Assembly: GCF_000422305.1 (NCBI RefSeq)
Contig: NZ_AULN01000013.1
Span: forward strand, 1-64,000
Origin: Luteimonas mephitis DSM 12574
Lineage (GTDB): Bacteria > Pseudomonadota > Gammaproteobacteria > Xanthomonadales > Xanthomonadaceae
Reading direction: 5' to 3'
Length of the DNA: 64,000 nt
In this document: positions 8,973-16,734 of the stretch, in pieces
Position numbering within the stretch: position 1 is the first letter of the stretch
How the letters are laid out: each line of letters starts with the position of its first letter
Program-made: the position numbers and the translations under genes
The notes under the pieces: generated by a model
What the model saw: the letters and a program-made list of their open reading frames with translations, nothing else
What the model was told of the DNA's origin: nothing
The model's database searches: none

Positions 8973-10303
8973 ATGCCCTGCACGTCGCGCGCGCCTGGCC
9001 GCTGGCCGCAGTCCTGCTGCTGGCCGCCTGCAGCGATCCGCCGGCGCCGGCGGTGACCGAGACGGTCGCTGCCGGTCCGCTGCTGCTGGAAGCGCGCGGC
9101 GACGGCGTGCTGCGCTCGTCCAGGCCCACCCCGCTGCAGGTGCCCGGCACCGGCTGGTCGTCGCGCCGGGTCGAATGGATGCTGCCCGAGGGCAGCCGGG
9201 TGAAGAAGGGCGATCTGATCGCCCGCTTCAGCAGCGAGGAGAGCGAGCAGGACCTGGCCCAGGCACTGGTCGACCTGCAGCGCAACGCGCTGGCACGCGC
9301 GGCCAAGGACGAGGAGCTGGCCAGTGCGCAGGGCCGCGTGGGCGTGGACATGGCCCAGGTCGCCACCGGCCTGGCCATCGCGCGGCGCTATGCCGGCGCC
9401 GACCTCAGCACGCTGGCGCGCAACGACGTGCTCGACGCGATCGAGGACGTGCACTACCTCGAAGCGCGCCAGGACACCCTGCAGTGGCAGCGCGACCAGG
9501 CCGATGTCCGCGGCGGCGCCGAGCAGGCCCTGCTCGACGCACAGCGCGCGACCTTCGCCCTCGATGCCAAGGCACGCCGCGAAGACCTCGACGCGCTGGA
9601 GCTGCGCGCGCCCAACGACGGCGTGCTGATGCTCAGCGCCAACTGGTCCGGGGTGAAGCCCGCGACCGGCGCCTCGCTGTACGCCGGCAGCGAGTTCGGC
9701 AGCCTGCCCGACGCCAGCGCGATGGAAGTCGAGCTGTCGCTGCCACAGCTCGAATCGCAGGGCGTGCGCGTGGGACAGGCGGTGGAGATGTTCCCGCTCG
9801 GGCGGCCCGGCGACACGATCGCCAGCAAGCTGTCGTGGGTGGCCAGCGCGCCGAAATCACGCAGCCGCCGCGATCCGGTGAAGTACCTGTCGATGCGCGC
9901 ACCGGTGCCGGCCGAGGCCGCCCTGAAGTTCAACCTGGTGCCGGGCCAGCAGATGCGCGCGCGGATCATCCAGCTCGACGCGCCGAAGGTGGTCAGCGTG
10001 CCGAACATCGCCCTGCGCAGCCACGCCGGTGCGCTGGCCGTGCAGGTGCGCGACGGCAGCGATTTCGCGTGGCGCAAGGTCAGGCTGGGCGTGCGCGGCG
10101 TCGCGCGTTCGCAGGTGCTGTCCGGGCTGTCGCCCGGCGACCAGGTGCTGCTGGCGACCGCGGCCGTGCCGGAGGACGACGCCAAGGACGACGACGCAGG
10201 CAGCGACAAGCCGGGCGCCGAAGCCGGCGACGGCGAAGTCGCGGACACCACCGCGGACGCCGACTCCACCGAAGCCGAAGCCGCGGAGGCGGACAGCCCG
10301 TGA
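8969..10303 (+). CDS. Membrane fusion lipoprotein (adaptor 3 of 3)
   Basis: ATG 8969 overlaps the previous stop (ATGA); 444 residues. MNALHVARAWPLAAVLLLAAC is a lipoprotein signal with lipobox LAAC, unlike the two secreted paralogues before it. Biotinyl/lipoyl half-motifs (VEWMLPEGSRVKKGDLIARF and LRAPNDGVLMLSANWSG) flank a shorter hairpin. A membrane-proximal domain with LSGLSPGDQVLLAT, as in MacA/RND adaptors, follows. The extreme C-terminus is an acidic Asp/Glu/Ala-rich tail of about 45 residues of low complexity. Confidence 0.85.
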   Translation: MNALHVARAWPLAAVLLLAACSDPPAPAVTETVAAGPLLLEARGDGVLRSSRPTPLQVPGTGWSSRRVEWMLPEGSRVKKGDLIARFSSEESEQDLAQALVDLQRNALARAAKDEELASAQGRVGVDMAQVATGLAIARRYAGADLSTLARNDVLDAIEDVHYLEARQDTLQWQRDQADVRGGAEQALLDAQRATFALDAKARREDLDALELRAPNDGVLMLSANWSGVKPATGASLYAGSEFGSLPDASAMEVELSLPQLESQGVRVGQAVEMFPLGRPGDTIASKLSWVASAPKSRSRRDPVKYLSMRAPVPAEAALKFNLVPGQQMRARIIQLDAPKVVSVPNIALRSHAGALAVQVRDGSDFAWRKVRLGVRGVARSQVLSGLSPGDQVLLATAAVPEDDAKDDDAGSDKPGAEAGDGEVADTTADADSTEAEAAEADSP

Positions 10304-11568
10304 ACCGCCTGCTCGCCGCGCTGCCCCCGATCTGGCGCGAGGCCGTCGAGGAACTCTGGCGCCGGCGCCTGCGCACCGGCCTGACCCTGCTCGGGCTGGT
10401 GTTCGGCGTCGGCGCGATCGTGGCGATGCAGGCGGTCGGCGAAGGCAGCCGCCGCGAGGCGCTGCGGCTGGTCGAGAGCCTCGGCCTGCACAACCTGATC
10501 GCGCAGTCCCGCCCGCAGGACGAGGACGCACGCCGCGAGACCCGCGAACGCAGCCTCGGCCTGAGCCTGGCCGACGCGCGCGCCGCGCTGGCGGTGGTGC
10601 CGGGCGCGGAGCGCTTCGCCGCCGAGAAGGCGGTCAAGACCTACGCCGTGTTCAGCGACCACGGCCGCAGCGACGCCCAGGCCAGCGGCGTGAGCCCGGA
10701 CTACTTCGCGCTGTCGTCGCTGCGCGTCGCCCGCGGCCGCGCGCTGACCCAGGCCGACGACGACGCCCTGGCCGCGGTGGCCGTGCTCGGGCACCAGGCC
10801 GCTGCCGACCTGTTCCCCGACAGCGCCGGCCCCGGGGGCACCGACCCGGTCGGCCAGCTGGTCAAGGTCAACCATGTCTGGCTGCAGGTGGTCGGCGTGC
10901 TGGCCGACCGCGACCTGGGCAAGGACCAGTTCGAAGGCGTCAAGCTGGGGCTGGAAAGCAACCGCATCTACATCCCGCTGGCCAGCGCGCTGGCGCGGTT
11001 CCGCTTCCAGGCGCAGGAAGATCCGCTGGATCGCTTCTGGCTGCGGATCAAGGACCCGTCGCAGCTGGCCGCCGGCGCCGGCGTGCTGGGCGCGGTGCTC
11101 GAACAGCGCCACGGCGGCGAGGCCGACTACGAGCTGGTGGTGCCGCAGCAGCTGTTCCGCCAGCACCAGCAGACCCAGCGCATCTTCCAGGTGGTGATGG
11201 GCGCGATCGCGGTGATCAGCCTGCTGGTGGGCGGCATCGGGATCATGAACATCATGCTGGCCAACGTGCTGGAGCGCCGCCGCGAGATCGGCCTGCTGCG
11301 CGCGCTGGGCGCGCGTCGGCGCGACGTGGTGGCGCAGTTCCTGCGCGAGGCCAGCGTGATCTGCTTCTCCGGCGCGCTGCTGGGGCTGCTGTTCGGCACC
11401 GCGCTGGCGTATGCGATCGCCGCCTTCGCCGGCTGGCAGGTCGCGTGGGCGCCGCTGCCGATCCTGCTGTCGGCGACGTTCTGCGCGCTGGTCGGGCTGG
11501 CCTTCGGCGTCTATCCGGCGCGGCAGGCCGCGCGGCTGGACCCGATCGCCGCGCTGCGGCACGAGTAG
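10300..11568 (+). CDS. MacB/FtsX-family ABC transporter permease
   Basis: GTG 10300 overlaps the previous stop (GTGA); 422 residues. The topology is the MacB/LolC type: one N-terminal transmembrane helix (TGLTLLGLVFGVGAIVAMQA), a periplasmic domain of about 230 residues, then three C-terminal helices. The conserved MNIMLANVLERRREIGLLRA lies before the second helix and PARQAARLDPIAALRHE ends the protein. It completes the operon: one ATPase, three adaptors and one permease. The substrate is unknown. Confidence 0.9.
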   Translation: MNRLLAALPPIWREAVEELWRRRLRTGLTLLGLVFGVGAIVAMQAVGEGSRREALRLVESLGLHNLIAQSRPQDEDARRETRERSLGLSLADARAALAVVPGAERFAAEKAVKTYAVFSDHGRSDAQASGVSPDYFALSSLRVARGRALTQADDDALAAVAVLGHQAAADLFPDSAGPGGTDPVGQLVKVNHVWLQVVGVLADRDLGKDQFEGVKLGLESNRIYIPLASALARFRFQAQEDPLDRFWLRIKDPSQLAAGAGVLGAVLEQRHGGEADYELVVPQQLFRQHQQTQRIFQVVMGAIAVISLLVGGIGIMNIMLANVLERRREIGLLRALGARRRDVVAQFLREASVICFSGALLGLLFGTALAYAIAAFAGWQVAWAPLPILLSATFCALVGLAFGVYPARQAARLDPIAALRHE

Positions 11569-11612
11569 CGCGGCGCCAGCCGCGGCCGACGTCTCCGCAC
11601 ACGCTGCAAACG

Positions 11613-11695
11613 TTTTGTAGGAGCGGCGGAAGCCGCGAGCTTCTGGATCGTTGCGGCATCAGAGGAAGCTCGCGGCTTCCGCCGCTCCTACAAAA
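11613..11695. repeat. Paired REP palindrome, GTAGGAGCGGC type
   Basis: Two perfect 31-base arms (11613-11643 and 11665-11695) face each other across 21 bases. Each arm itself contains the small palindrome GAGCGGCGGAAGCCGC with the GTAG head. Related pairs recur in many gaps of this window. It lies between the 3' ends of the convergent permease and lipoprotein genes, where it could fold in the transcript and limit read-through. No RAYT transposase gene is in the window. Confidence 0.88.
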
Positions 11696-11741
11696 CCCCG
11701 GGAAAAGCCCAAGGAAAAGCGCCGGGCCGCTCCGGCCGCGA

Positions 11742-12803
11742 TCACCGCCGCGGCGGCGACCAGCCGGCCGGCGGCTCGGCGGCGACGCCGCCCTCGGCCA
11801 GCACGCGGTCGATCAGGTCGCGCTCGCCGCGCACCGACGGGTCGCGCAGCAGGCGCACGAACTGCGCCGCGCCCTGGTCCGGCTGGCCGGCGGCGATGCG
11901 ACCCCATTGCAGCATCCGCCAATCGTGGCGCCGGCGCCGCGCCTGGGCGTCGGCCTGTTCGGCCGGCGTCGCCGCGCTGGCCTGCAGCAGGGCGATGCCC
12001 ACCCCGGTGCCGAGGCTGGTATCCGAGGTTTGCGCGGCCACTTGCGCCACATGCCGGCAATGGGCGCGCCGCGATGGCGCTGCCTCCAGGGCCTCGCCCC
12101 GGCAGGCATCCATCAGCGGCCGCAGCGCGGGCATGGCCACCGCGGCGAGGATCGCCGCTGCGGCAACCGCCGCCCCCGCGTCCGGCGACATCCGCTCGCC
12201 ACCGAAGATCTCCGCTTCGTCCGCGCGCGGCGGATGCGCGGCCAGCGTGGCCTGCATCCAGCGCAGCTGTTCGTAGTAATGCTGGTCCATCCGCGCGTAC
12301 GTGCCGGCCTTCGGCAGCCAGGCTTCGACCTGGCCGCTGGCCATCAGCAGCGGCGCGAGGTTGTCCGGCTCCAGCCGCTGCCAGCGGTCGGCCGCCTGCG
12401 CGCGGATCGCCGCATCGGCGCGGGAATCGGCCTGCATCAGCAGCGCGTTGGCGAGCACGTCGCTTCCCGCGCGCGCCGACGCCAGCTGGCGCCACTGCCC
12501 GACGCGCGGATCTCGCGGGCTGGCCTGCGAGGGCGCGTCGCCGCCCGGCGGCGTGTCCGCCGCCGGCGTCCAGTCGGCCAGTTGCAGCAGGGTGGCGGCG
12601 AAGGCCAGCTCGCGCGACTTGCCGCTGGCGGCCAGCGCGGTGGCGGTGCGGGCGTAGTAGGTTCCGGCGGCATCCTGCATGGCCTGCAGCTGCGCGGCCT
12701 CTTCGGCATCCATCGCCCGGTCGGCGGGCGCCGGCACCTGTGCGCCGCAGGCAAGGGTGGCGCACAGCAGTACCGCGGTCAGGCAGGTCGGGCGTGGCGT
12801 CAT
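11742..12803 (-). CDS. Unknown lipoprotein, 353 residues
   Basis: The N-terminus TPRPTCLTAVLLCATLACG is a lipoprotein-like signal. The rest is Ala-rich and probably helical, with pairs such as WRQLASARAGSDVLANALLM and LQWGRIAAGQPDQGAAQF that resemble degenerate TPR/Sel1-like helices. I do not recognise the family. A short Cys pair (ACRGEALEAAPSRRAHCRHV) lies in the middle. It is transcribed away from the lipase gene at 12946, with 142 bases between the two starts. It could be an envelope accessory of that locus or unrelated. Confidence 0.7.
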   Translation of the reverse strand: MTPRPTCLTAVLLCATLACGAQVPAPADRAMDAEEAAQLQAMQDAAGTYYARTATALAASGKSRELAFAATLLQLADWTPAADTPPGGDAPSQASPRDPRVGQWRQLASARAGSDVLANALLMQADSRADAAIRAQAADRWQRLEPDNLAPLLMASGQVEAWLPKAGTYARMDQHYYEQLRWMQATLAAHPPRADEAEIFGGERMSPDAGAAVAAAAILAAVAMPALRPLMDACRGEALEAAPSRRAHCRHVAQVAAQTSDTSLGTGVGIALLQASAATPAEQADAQARRRRHDWRMLQWGRIAAGQPDQGAAQFVRLLRDPSVRGERDLIDRVLAEGGVAAEPPAGWSPPRR

Positions 12804-12945
12804 CGGTCGTGGTCCGGTCGAACGGGTGCCGTCGACGATAACCCGGCCCGGCCCGCGGCGCAGGCAGCCCTAGGGTCCGTCCCAGCTGTCGCCGCGTCCA
12901 GGGCCCCCCTAGCCTGCGTACATTCATCCGTGTCGGAGACCGCAG

Positions 12946-14709
12946 ATGCTCATCGCCCAGGAAAGCGCGCAGCCGTACACCAGTCCGCTGCTGTCGCAGG
13001 CCAATCTGCTGCAGGGTCCGCGTCCGCTGCAGTTCCAGCCGGCCGACACGTATCCGAAGGGCGATGGCACGTTCAGCGCCCAGGCCGCCGGGACCCGGCC
13101 GCAGGACAGCCTGGACCGGCAGCTGGCGATGATGGCCAACGATGCCTATGCCGCCGACAACCCGCTGACCGAGCAGGCGCTGCAGAAGGCCGGCTGGAAC
13201 CGGCTGGAACCCAACGCCGACCGCACCGCGCTGGTCGACGCGCAGGGCCGCGAGATTCCGATCAAGCCGGCGCTGCTCAGCACGTCCAACGGTTTCGACG
13301 CGGCGATCTACCAGAACCGCGACGGCCAGTACGTGGTCGCCTACCGGGGCACCGACAACTGGGGCGTGGCCAACCCCGGCGACGCCGACGACAACGCCCT
13401 GCAGGGCCTGGGCTTCGAAACCGGGCAGTACAGCGACGCGATCGCCCTGGCGCAGCGCGCCGAGCGCGTGTTCGGCGAAGGCAACGTGGTGGTCACCGGC
13501 CATTCGCTCGGCGGCGGGCTGGCTTCGGCCGCGGCGCTGGCCACCGGCGCTTCCGGGGTGACCTTCAACGCCTCGGGCCTGAGCAACGAAACCCTCGAAT
13601 CGCTGGGCTTCAACCCCAACGCGGCGCGCGACTCGGTGTCCGACAGCGGCCAGCTGCGCCGCTACATCGTCAACGGCGACCCGCTCAACGCCGCGCAGCA
13701 GGACATCCCGATCCTGCCGATCATCCCGATTTCGCCGCCCAACGCGCTCGGCCACGAGCTGCGCGTCGACCCGCCGGCCGGCATCGGCTTCGACCTGGCC
13801 AAGCTGCACGGCGGCGGCGGCGATCACGCGTCCTATGTCGACGCGCTGGCCCAGAACACCCCATACGACCCGGCCGACCGTCCGACCCTGCCCGAGCGCG
13901 CCGGTTCGGCCGTCAATGACGGCCTCGACGTCGTCGGCGACCAGGCCGGCAACCTGATTTCCGGCGTCGGCCACGGCATCGACGGCCTGCTCGACGGCGC
14001 CGGTACGGTGCTGCGCGGCAATCCCGGCCTGTTCCCGGGCGGCTGGCTCGCCGGCAACGTGCTCGACGGCGCCGGCGCGCTGATCCGCAACACCAGCGAT
14101 GGCGTCGGCGCGCTCGTCGACGGCGGCTTGGACGTGCTGGGCAACGTCGCCGAGCCGGTGATCGGCTTCGCCGGCAACGTCGGCCGCGATGCGCTGGAGA
14201 ACGTCGGCGAGTTCAACATGAACCAGCTCGGCAACCTCGCCCGCCAGGGCGCCGACCTGTTCAACGACGTGCGCGGCAACGTCGGCGAAACGGTCGACGG
14301 CATCGCCGCTGCGGCCAGCAACCAGTTCGCCAAGGGCGACTACGTCGAAGGCACCTTCGACGCGGTCGGCAGCGTGCTTGACGGCGGCATCGACACCATC
14401 GGCGACGCCGCCGCCGGCGTGCTCGGCTTCGCCGGCGACAGCGTGCAGAACGGCGCCAACGCCGGCGGCAACATGCTGCGCGACCTGGGCGAGCAGGTCG
14501 GCCTCGAACAGCCGTTCGATGCCGTGGCCGGCTTCGTCGAAGGCACCGGCAAGATCGTCAGCGACATCGCCGACGGCGCCGGCAAGGTGGTCGACACCGT
14601 GACCGACGTGGTTGGCGATGGCGTGGAAGCGGTGTCCGGCTTCATCGGCGACGTCGGCCAGGGCATTTCCGATGCGGCCGGCAAGCTCAATCCGCTGAAG
14701 TGGTTCTGA
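12946..14709 (+). CDS. Class-3 lipase with glycine-rich amphipathic C-terminal half, candidate secreted effector
   Basis: 587 residues with GGAG 7 bases before the ATG and no signal peptide. The N-terminal half is a class-3 lipase/phospholipase A1: YVVAYRGTDN (oxyanion region) and VVVTGHSLGGGLASAAAL with nucleophile Ser187. The probable partners are Asp245 in NGDPLN and His294 in GGGDHASYVD. The C-terminal 280 residues are a quasi-repetitive series rich in Gly, Asp, Val and Ala (for example VGDQAGNLISGVGHGIDGLL), with regular spacing that would give amphipathic segments. It contains no XVIPCD or PAAR motif. The next gene is an ankyrin lipoprotein, so an interbacterial lipase with immunity protein is a reasonable hypothesis. 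A housekeeping extracellular lipase would need a signal peptide, and none is visible. Confidence 0.82.
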   Translation: MLIAQESAQPYTSPLLSQANLLQGPRPLQFQPADTYPKGDGTFSAQAAGTRPQDSLDRQLAMMANDAYAADNPLTEQALQKAGWNRLEPNADRTALVDAQGREIPIKPALLSTSNGFDAAIYQNRDGQYVVAYRGTDNWGVANPGDADDNALQGLGFETGQYSDAIALAQRAERVFGEGNVVVTGHSLGGGLASAAALATGASGVTFNASGLSNETLESLGFNPNAARDSVSDSGQLRRYIVNGDPLNAAQQDIPILPIIPISPPNALGHELRVDPPAGIGFDLAKLHGGGGDHASYVDALAQNTPYDPADRPTLPERAGSAVNDGLDVVGDQAGNLISGVGHGIDGLLDGAGTVLRGNPGLFPGGWLAGNVLDGAGALIRNTSDGVGALVDGGLDVLGNVAEPVIGFAGNVGRDALENVGEFNMNQLGNLARQGADLFNDVRGNVGETVDGIAAAASNQFAKGDYVEGTFDAVGSVLDGGIDTIGDAAAGVLGFAGDSVQNGANAGGNMLRDLGEQVGLEQPFDAVAGFVEGTGKIVSDIADGAGKVVDTVTDVVGDGVEAVSGFIGDVGQGISDAAGKLNPLKWF

Positions 14710-14762
14710 GCGCCGGTCCGGGCCGCGGCCAGCGCCGCGGCCTGACGGTGTAACGTGCGGCC

Positions 14763-15566
14763 ATGTCCGCGAACCCGATCCACGGCACCAAGGCCGCGAC
14801 GCGCGTTTCAACCGTGTTCCCGCACCGCCGGCCGGTCGCGGCGCTGCTGCTGGCGTGCCTTATGCTGGCGTCGATGACCGGCTGCGCCGGAGAGGGCAAC
14901 GACTTGAACGACGGCAAGACCTTCAGCAATCCCGACAACGCCCAGTTCGCCGCCGCAGTGCGAGACGGCAACGACACGCTGGCGCGCGAGCTGCTCGCCG
15001 CGGGTGCCAATCCCGACGCGGTCGACGCCAAGGGCGTGCCCTTGCTGCAGTGGGCGATGCTGCACCAGGATCGCGGCGCCTACCGGCTGCTGCTGGATCT
15101 GCACGCCGACCCCGCCCGCGGCAACGCCGACGGCCAGACCGCGCTGCACCTCGCGGCGATGGGCAAGGACGAGTTCTGGCTCGACGACCTGCTCAAGCGC
15201 GGCGTCAGCCCGGACCTGCCCAATACCGTGACCGGCGCGCCGCCGCTGTTTGACGCCCTGCGCGCGCGCCTGCCAGACAATGTCGATCGCCTGCTCGAGG
15301 CCGGCGCGCGACTCGATACGCACGACAGCAGCGGCACCACGCCGCTGCACCAGGCCGCGCTGGTCAACGATCCGGCATCGGCACTGAAGTTCCTCGAAGC
15401 CGGCGCCGATCCGCGTGCGACCGACCGCACCGGCGCGACCTTCCAGGATTACCTCTACGACGGCGACCCTGCGGTGCTCAACGCCCCGACGCGCAAAGCG
15501 CTGGAAGCGATCAACGCCTGGCTGCGCGCGCACAACGTCCCGGTCAAGGCCGCGGCTTCGCAATAA
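14763..15566 (+). CDS. Ankyrin-repeat lipoprotein, candidate immunity protein for the lipase
   Basis: 267 residues. The hydrophobic segment PVAALLLACLMLASMTGC ends in a lipobox-like ASMTGC; the 25 residues before it are unusually long, so a start further in is possible. Four to five ankyrin repeats follow, visible as LARELLAAGANPDAVDAKGV, NADGQTALHLAAM, LFDALRARLPDNVDRLLEAG and GTTPLHQAALVNDPASALKF. It lies 53 bases after the lipase gene on the same strand. Ankyrin lipoproteins beside lipases in Proteobacteria often act as periplasmic inhibitors. That role is inferred here from position and localisation only. Confidence 0.78.
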   Translation: MSANPIHGTKAATRVSTVFPHRRPVAALLLACLMLASMTGCAGEGNDLNDGKTFSNPDNAQFAAAVRDGNDTLARELLAAGANPDAVDAKGVPLLQWAMLHQDRGAYRLLLDLHADPARGNADGQTALHLAAMGKDEFWLDDLLKRGVSPDLPNTVTGAPPLFDALRARLPDNVDRLLEAGARLDTHDSSGTTPLHQAALVNDPASALKFLEAGADPRATDRTGATFQDYLYDGDPAVLNAPTRKALEAINAWLRAHNVPVKAAASQ

Positions 15567-15582
15567 CCGCTTGCCCGCTTTT

Positions 15583-15662
15583 GCGGGAGCGGCCCATGGC
15601 CGCGAACTTTTCGCCGTTGCAATTACAGCGCCAGAAGCTCGCGGCCATGGGCCGCTCCTGCA
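15583..15662. repeat. REP pair, GGGAGCGGCCCATGGCCGC variant
   Basis: Left arm 15583-15607 and right arm 15637-15662 are near-perfect reverse complements around a 29-base spacer. The inner loop is CCATGG rather than the GGCGGAAGCC of the copy at 11.6 kb. It separates the convergent ankyrin and TPR-like genes. Confidence 0.8.
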
Positions 15663-15726
15663 GGGAATATCGGGTGCTGGACGACCGCGGTGCTCGGGGC
15701 ATCCTGCCGGCGTCGCACGAAACCGC

Positions 15727-16383
15727 TCAGGGCCAGCTCGGCGGCGCCGCTTTCCACGCGGCGGCCACCTCGGCCAGCTTCGCCAGGTCGGCTGCGTCCC
15801 ACTCCGGCAGCAGCGCGGCCAGGTTGGCAGGATCGTTCCAGCGCAGCGGCTCGGTGCGCACCGCGGCGGCGTACCACTTCACGGCCTCGTCGCGGCGATC
15901 GAGCGTCCACAGCCCCAGCGCCAGCGTCGGCGGCACCCAGGACGGATTGTTGTAGGTGTCGATGCCGGCCTCGCGCCAGCGCGCCAGCGCGCTTTCGGCA
16001 TCGCCGCTGCGATACAGGTCCCAGCCGTAGTTCCACAGCACGGGCGCGCGCAGCTGGCTGTTGTTGCCCAGTGCGGACAGCACCCGCGCATACAGCGCCC
16101 TGCCGGTTTCGGCGCGACCGCTGGCGTAGGCGATGTGCGCCAGCTGCGCCGTGGCCAGTTCGGCATTGCGGCCGTGGCCCTTCATGGCCTTGAGCAGGCG
16201 CTCCTGGACCGCGGCATCGTTGCCCGGAAGCAGGACCAGTGGCTGGGTGGTGGACCCGCTGCCGTCGAAATAGAACTCCTTGGGCGCGGGCAGCGACTGC
16301 GCATGCAGCGCGAGCGGAAGCAGGAGTACGAACGCGAGCGGCAAGGCGAGCGCGCCGGCACGGCGGCGAATGGACAGATTCAT
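15727..16383 (-). CDS. Secreted TPR-like protein
   Basis: The start at ATG 16383 gives MNLSIRRRAGALALPLAFVL and a signal peptide ending LHAQS; the upstream extension has no signal features. 218 residues. The mature protein has helical pairs consistent with tetratricopeptide repeats: AELATAQLAHIAYASGRAET, LWNYGWDLYRSGDAESALAR, PTLALGLWTLDRRDEAVKWY. Periplasmic TPR proteins act as scaffolds, but no partner is evident. It is divergent from the indolepyruvate oxidoreductase gene across a 351-base gap. Confidence 0.75.
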   Translation of the reverse strand: MNLSIRRRAGALALPLAFVLLLPLALHAQSLPAPKEFYFDGSGSTTQPLVLLPGNDAAVQERLLKAMKGHGRNAELATAQLAHIAYASGRAETGRALYARVLSALGNNSQLRAPVLWNYGWDLYRSGDAESALARWREAGIDTYNNPSWVPPTLALGLWTLDRRDEAVKWYAAAVRTEPLRWNDPANLAALLPEWDAADLAKLAEVAAAWKAAPPSWP

Positions 16384-16734
16384 TGCGACTTCTGGATGGC
16401 GGGGCAACCCCTTCCCCGGCGCGCATGGTAGCGGCTGGCGCGCGGCACGGCCAATCGCAGCCGCTCGGCGCAATCGCTGCGGATCCGCCATTGCACGATC
16501 GTTGAGTCACGAGCGCGCCTCGTTCTCCACGCTGCCCGCATCGCCGACGCACTCCTGGCCTCGACGCCCCGCATCTACTTCGCGCACCCGTTCCACGCGG
16601 TGGCCAGTCCCGCCCTGCCCGGCCCGCAACAGGGCCACTGCTACACTTTCGCGCGTTTTTCAGCGCCATCCGGCCCACATTGGCCGTGGCCCCAGCCCGC
16701 GACCCCGGTCGCCCGCCAGACGATGCCCGCCGCC
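16384..16734. other. Intergenic region, divergent promoters expected
   Basis: The 351 bases between the divergent TPR-like and indolepyruvate oxidoreductase genes contain no convincing gene. One short AT-richer stretch (CTACACTTTCGCGCGTTTTT, about 16641-16660) is the likeliest promoter area for the rightward gene. No operator or terminator was recognised. Confidence 0.4.

Noticed and set aside
10029..13919. 1296-codon plus-strand frame
   Set aside because: Runs out of frame through the permease, a REP pair and the lipase; composition is Arg/Pro/Ala-rich shadow.
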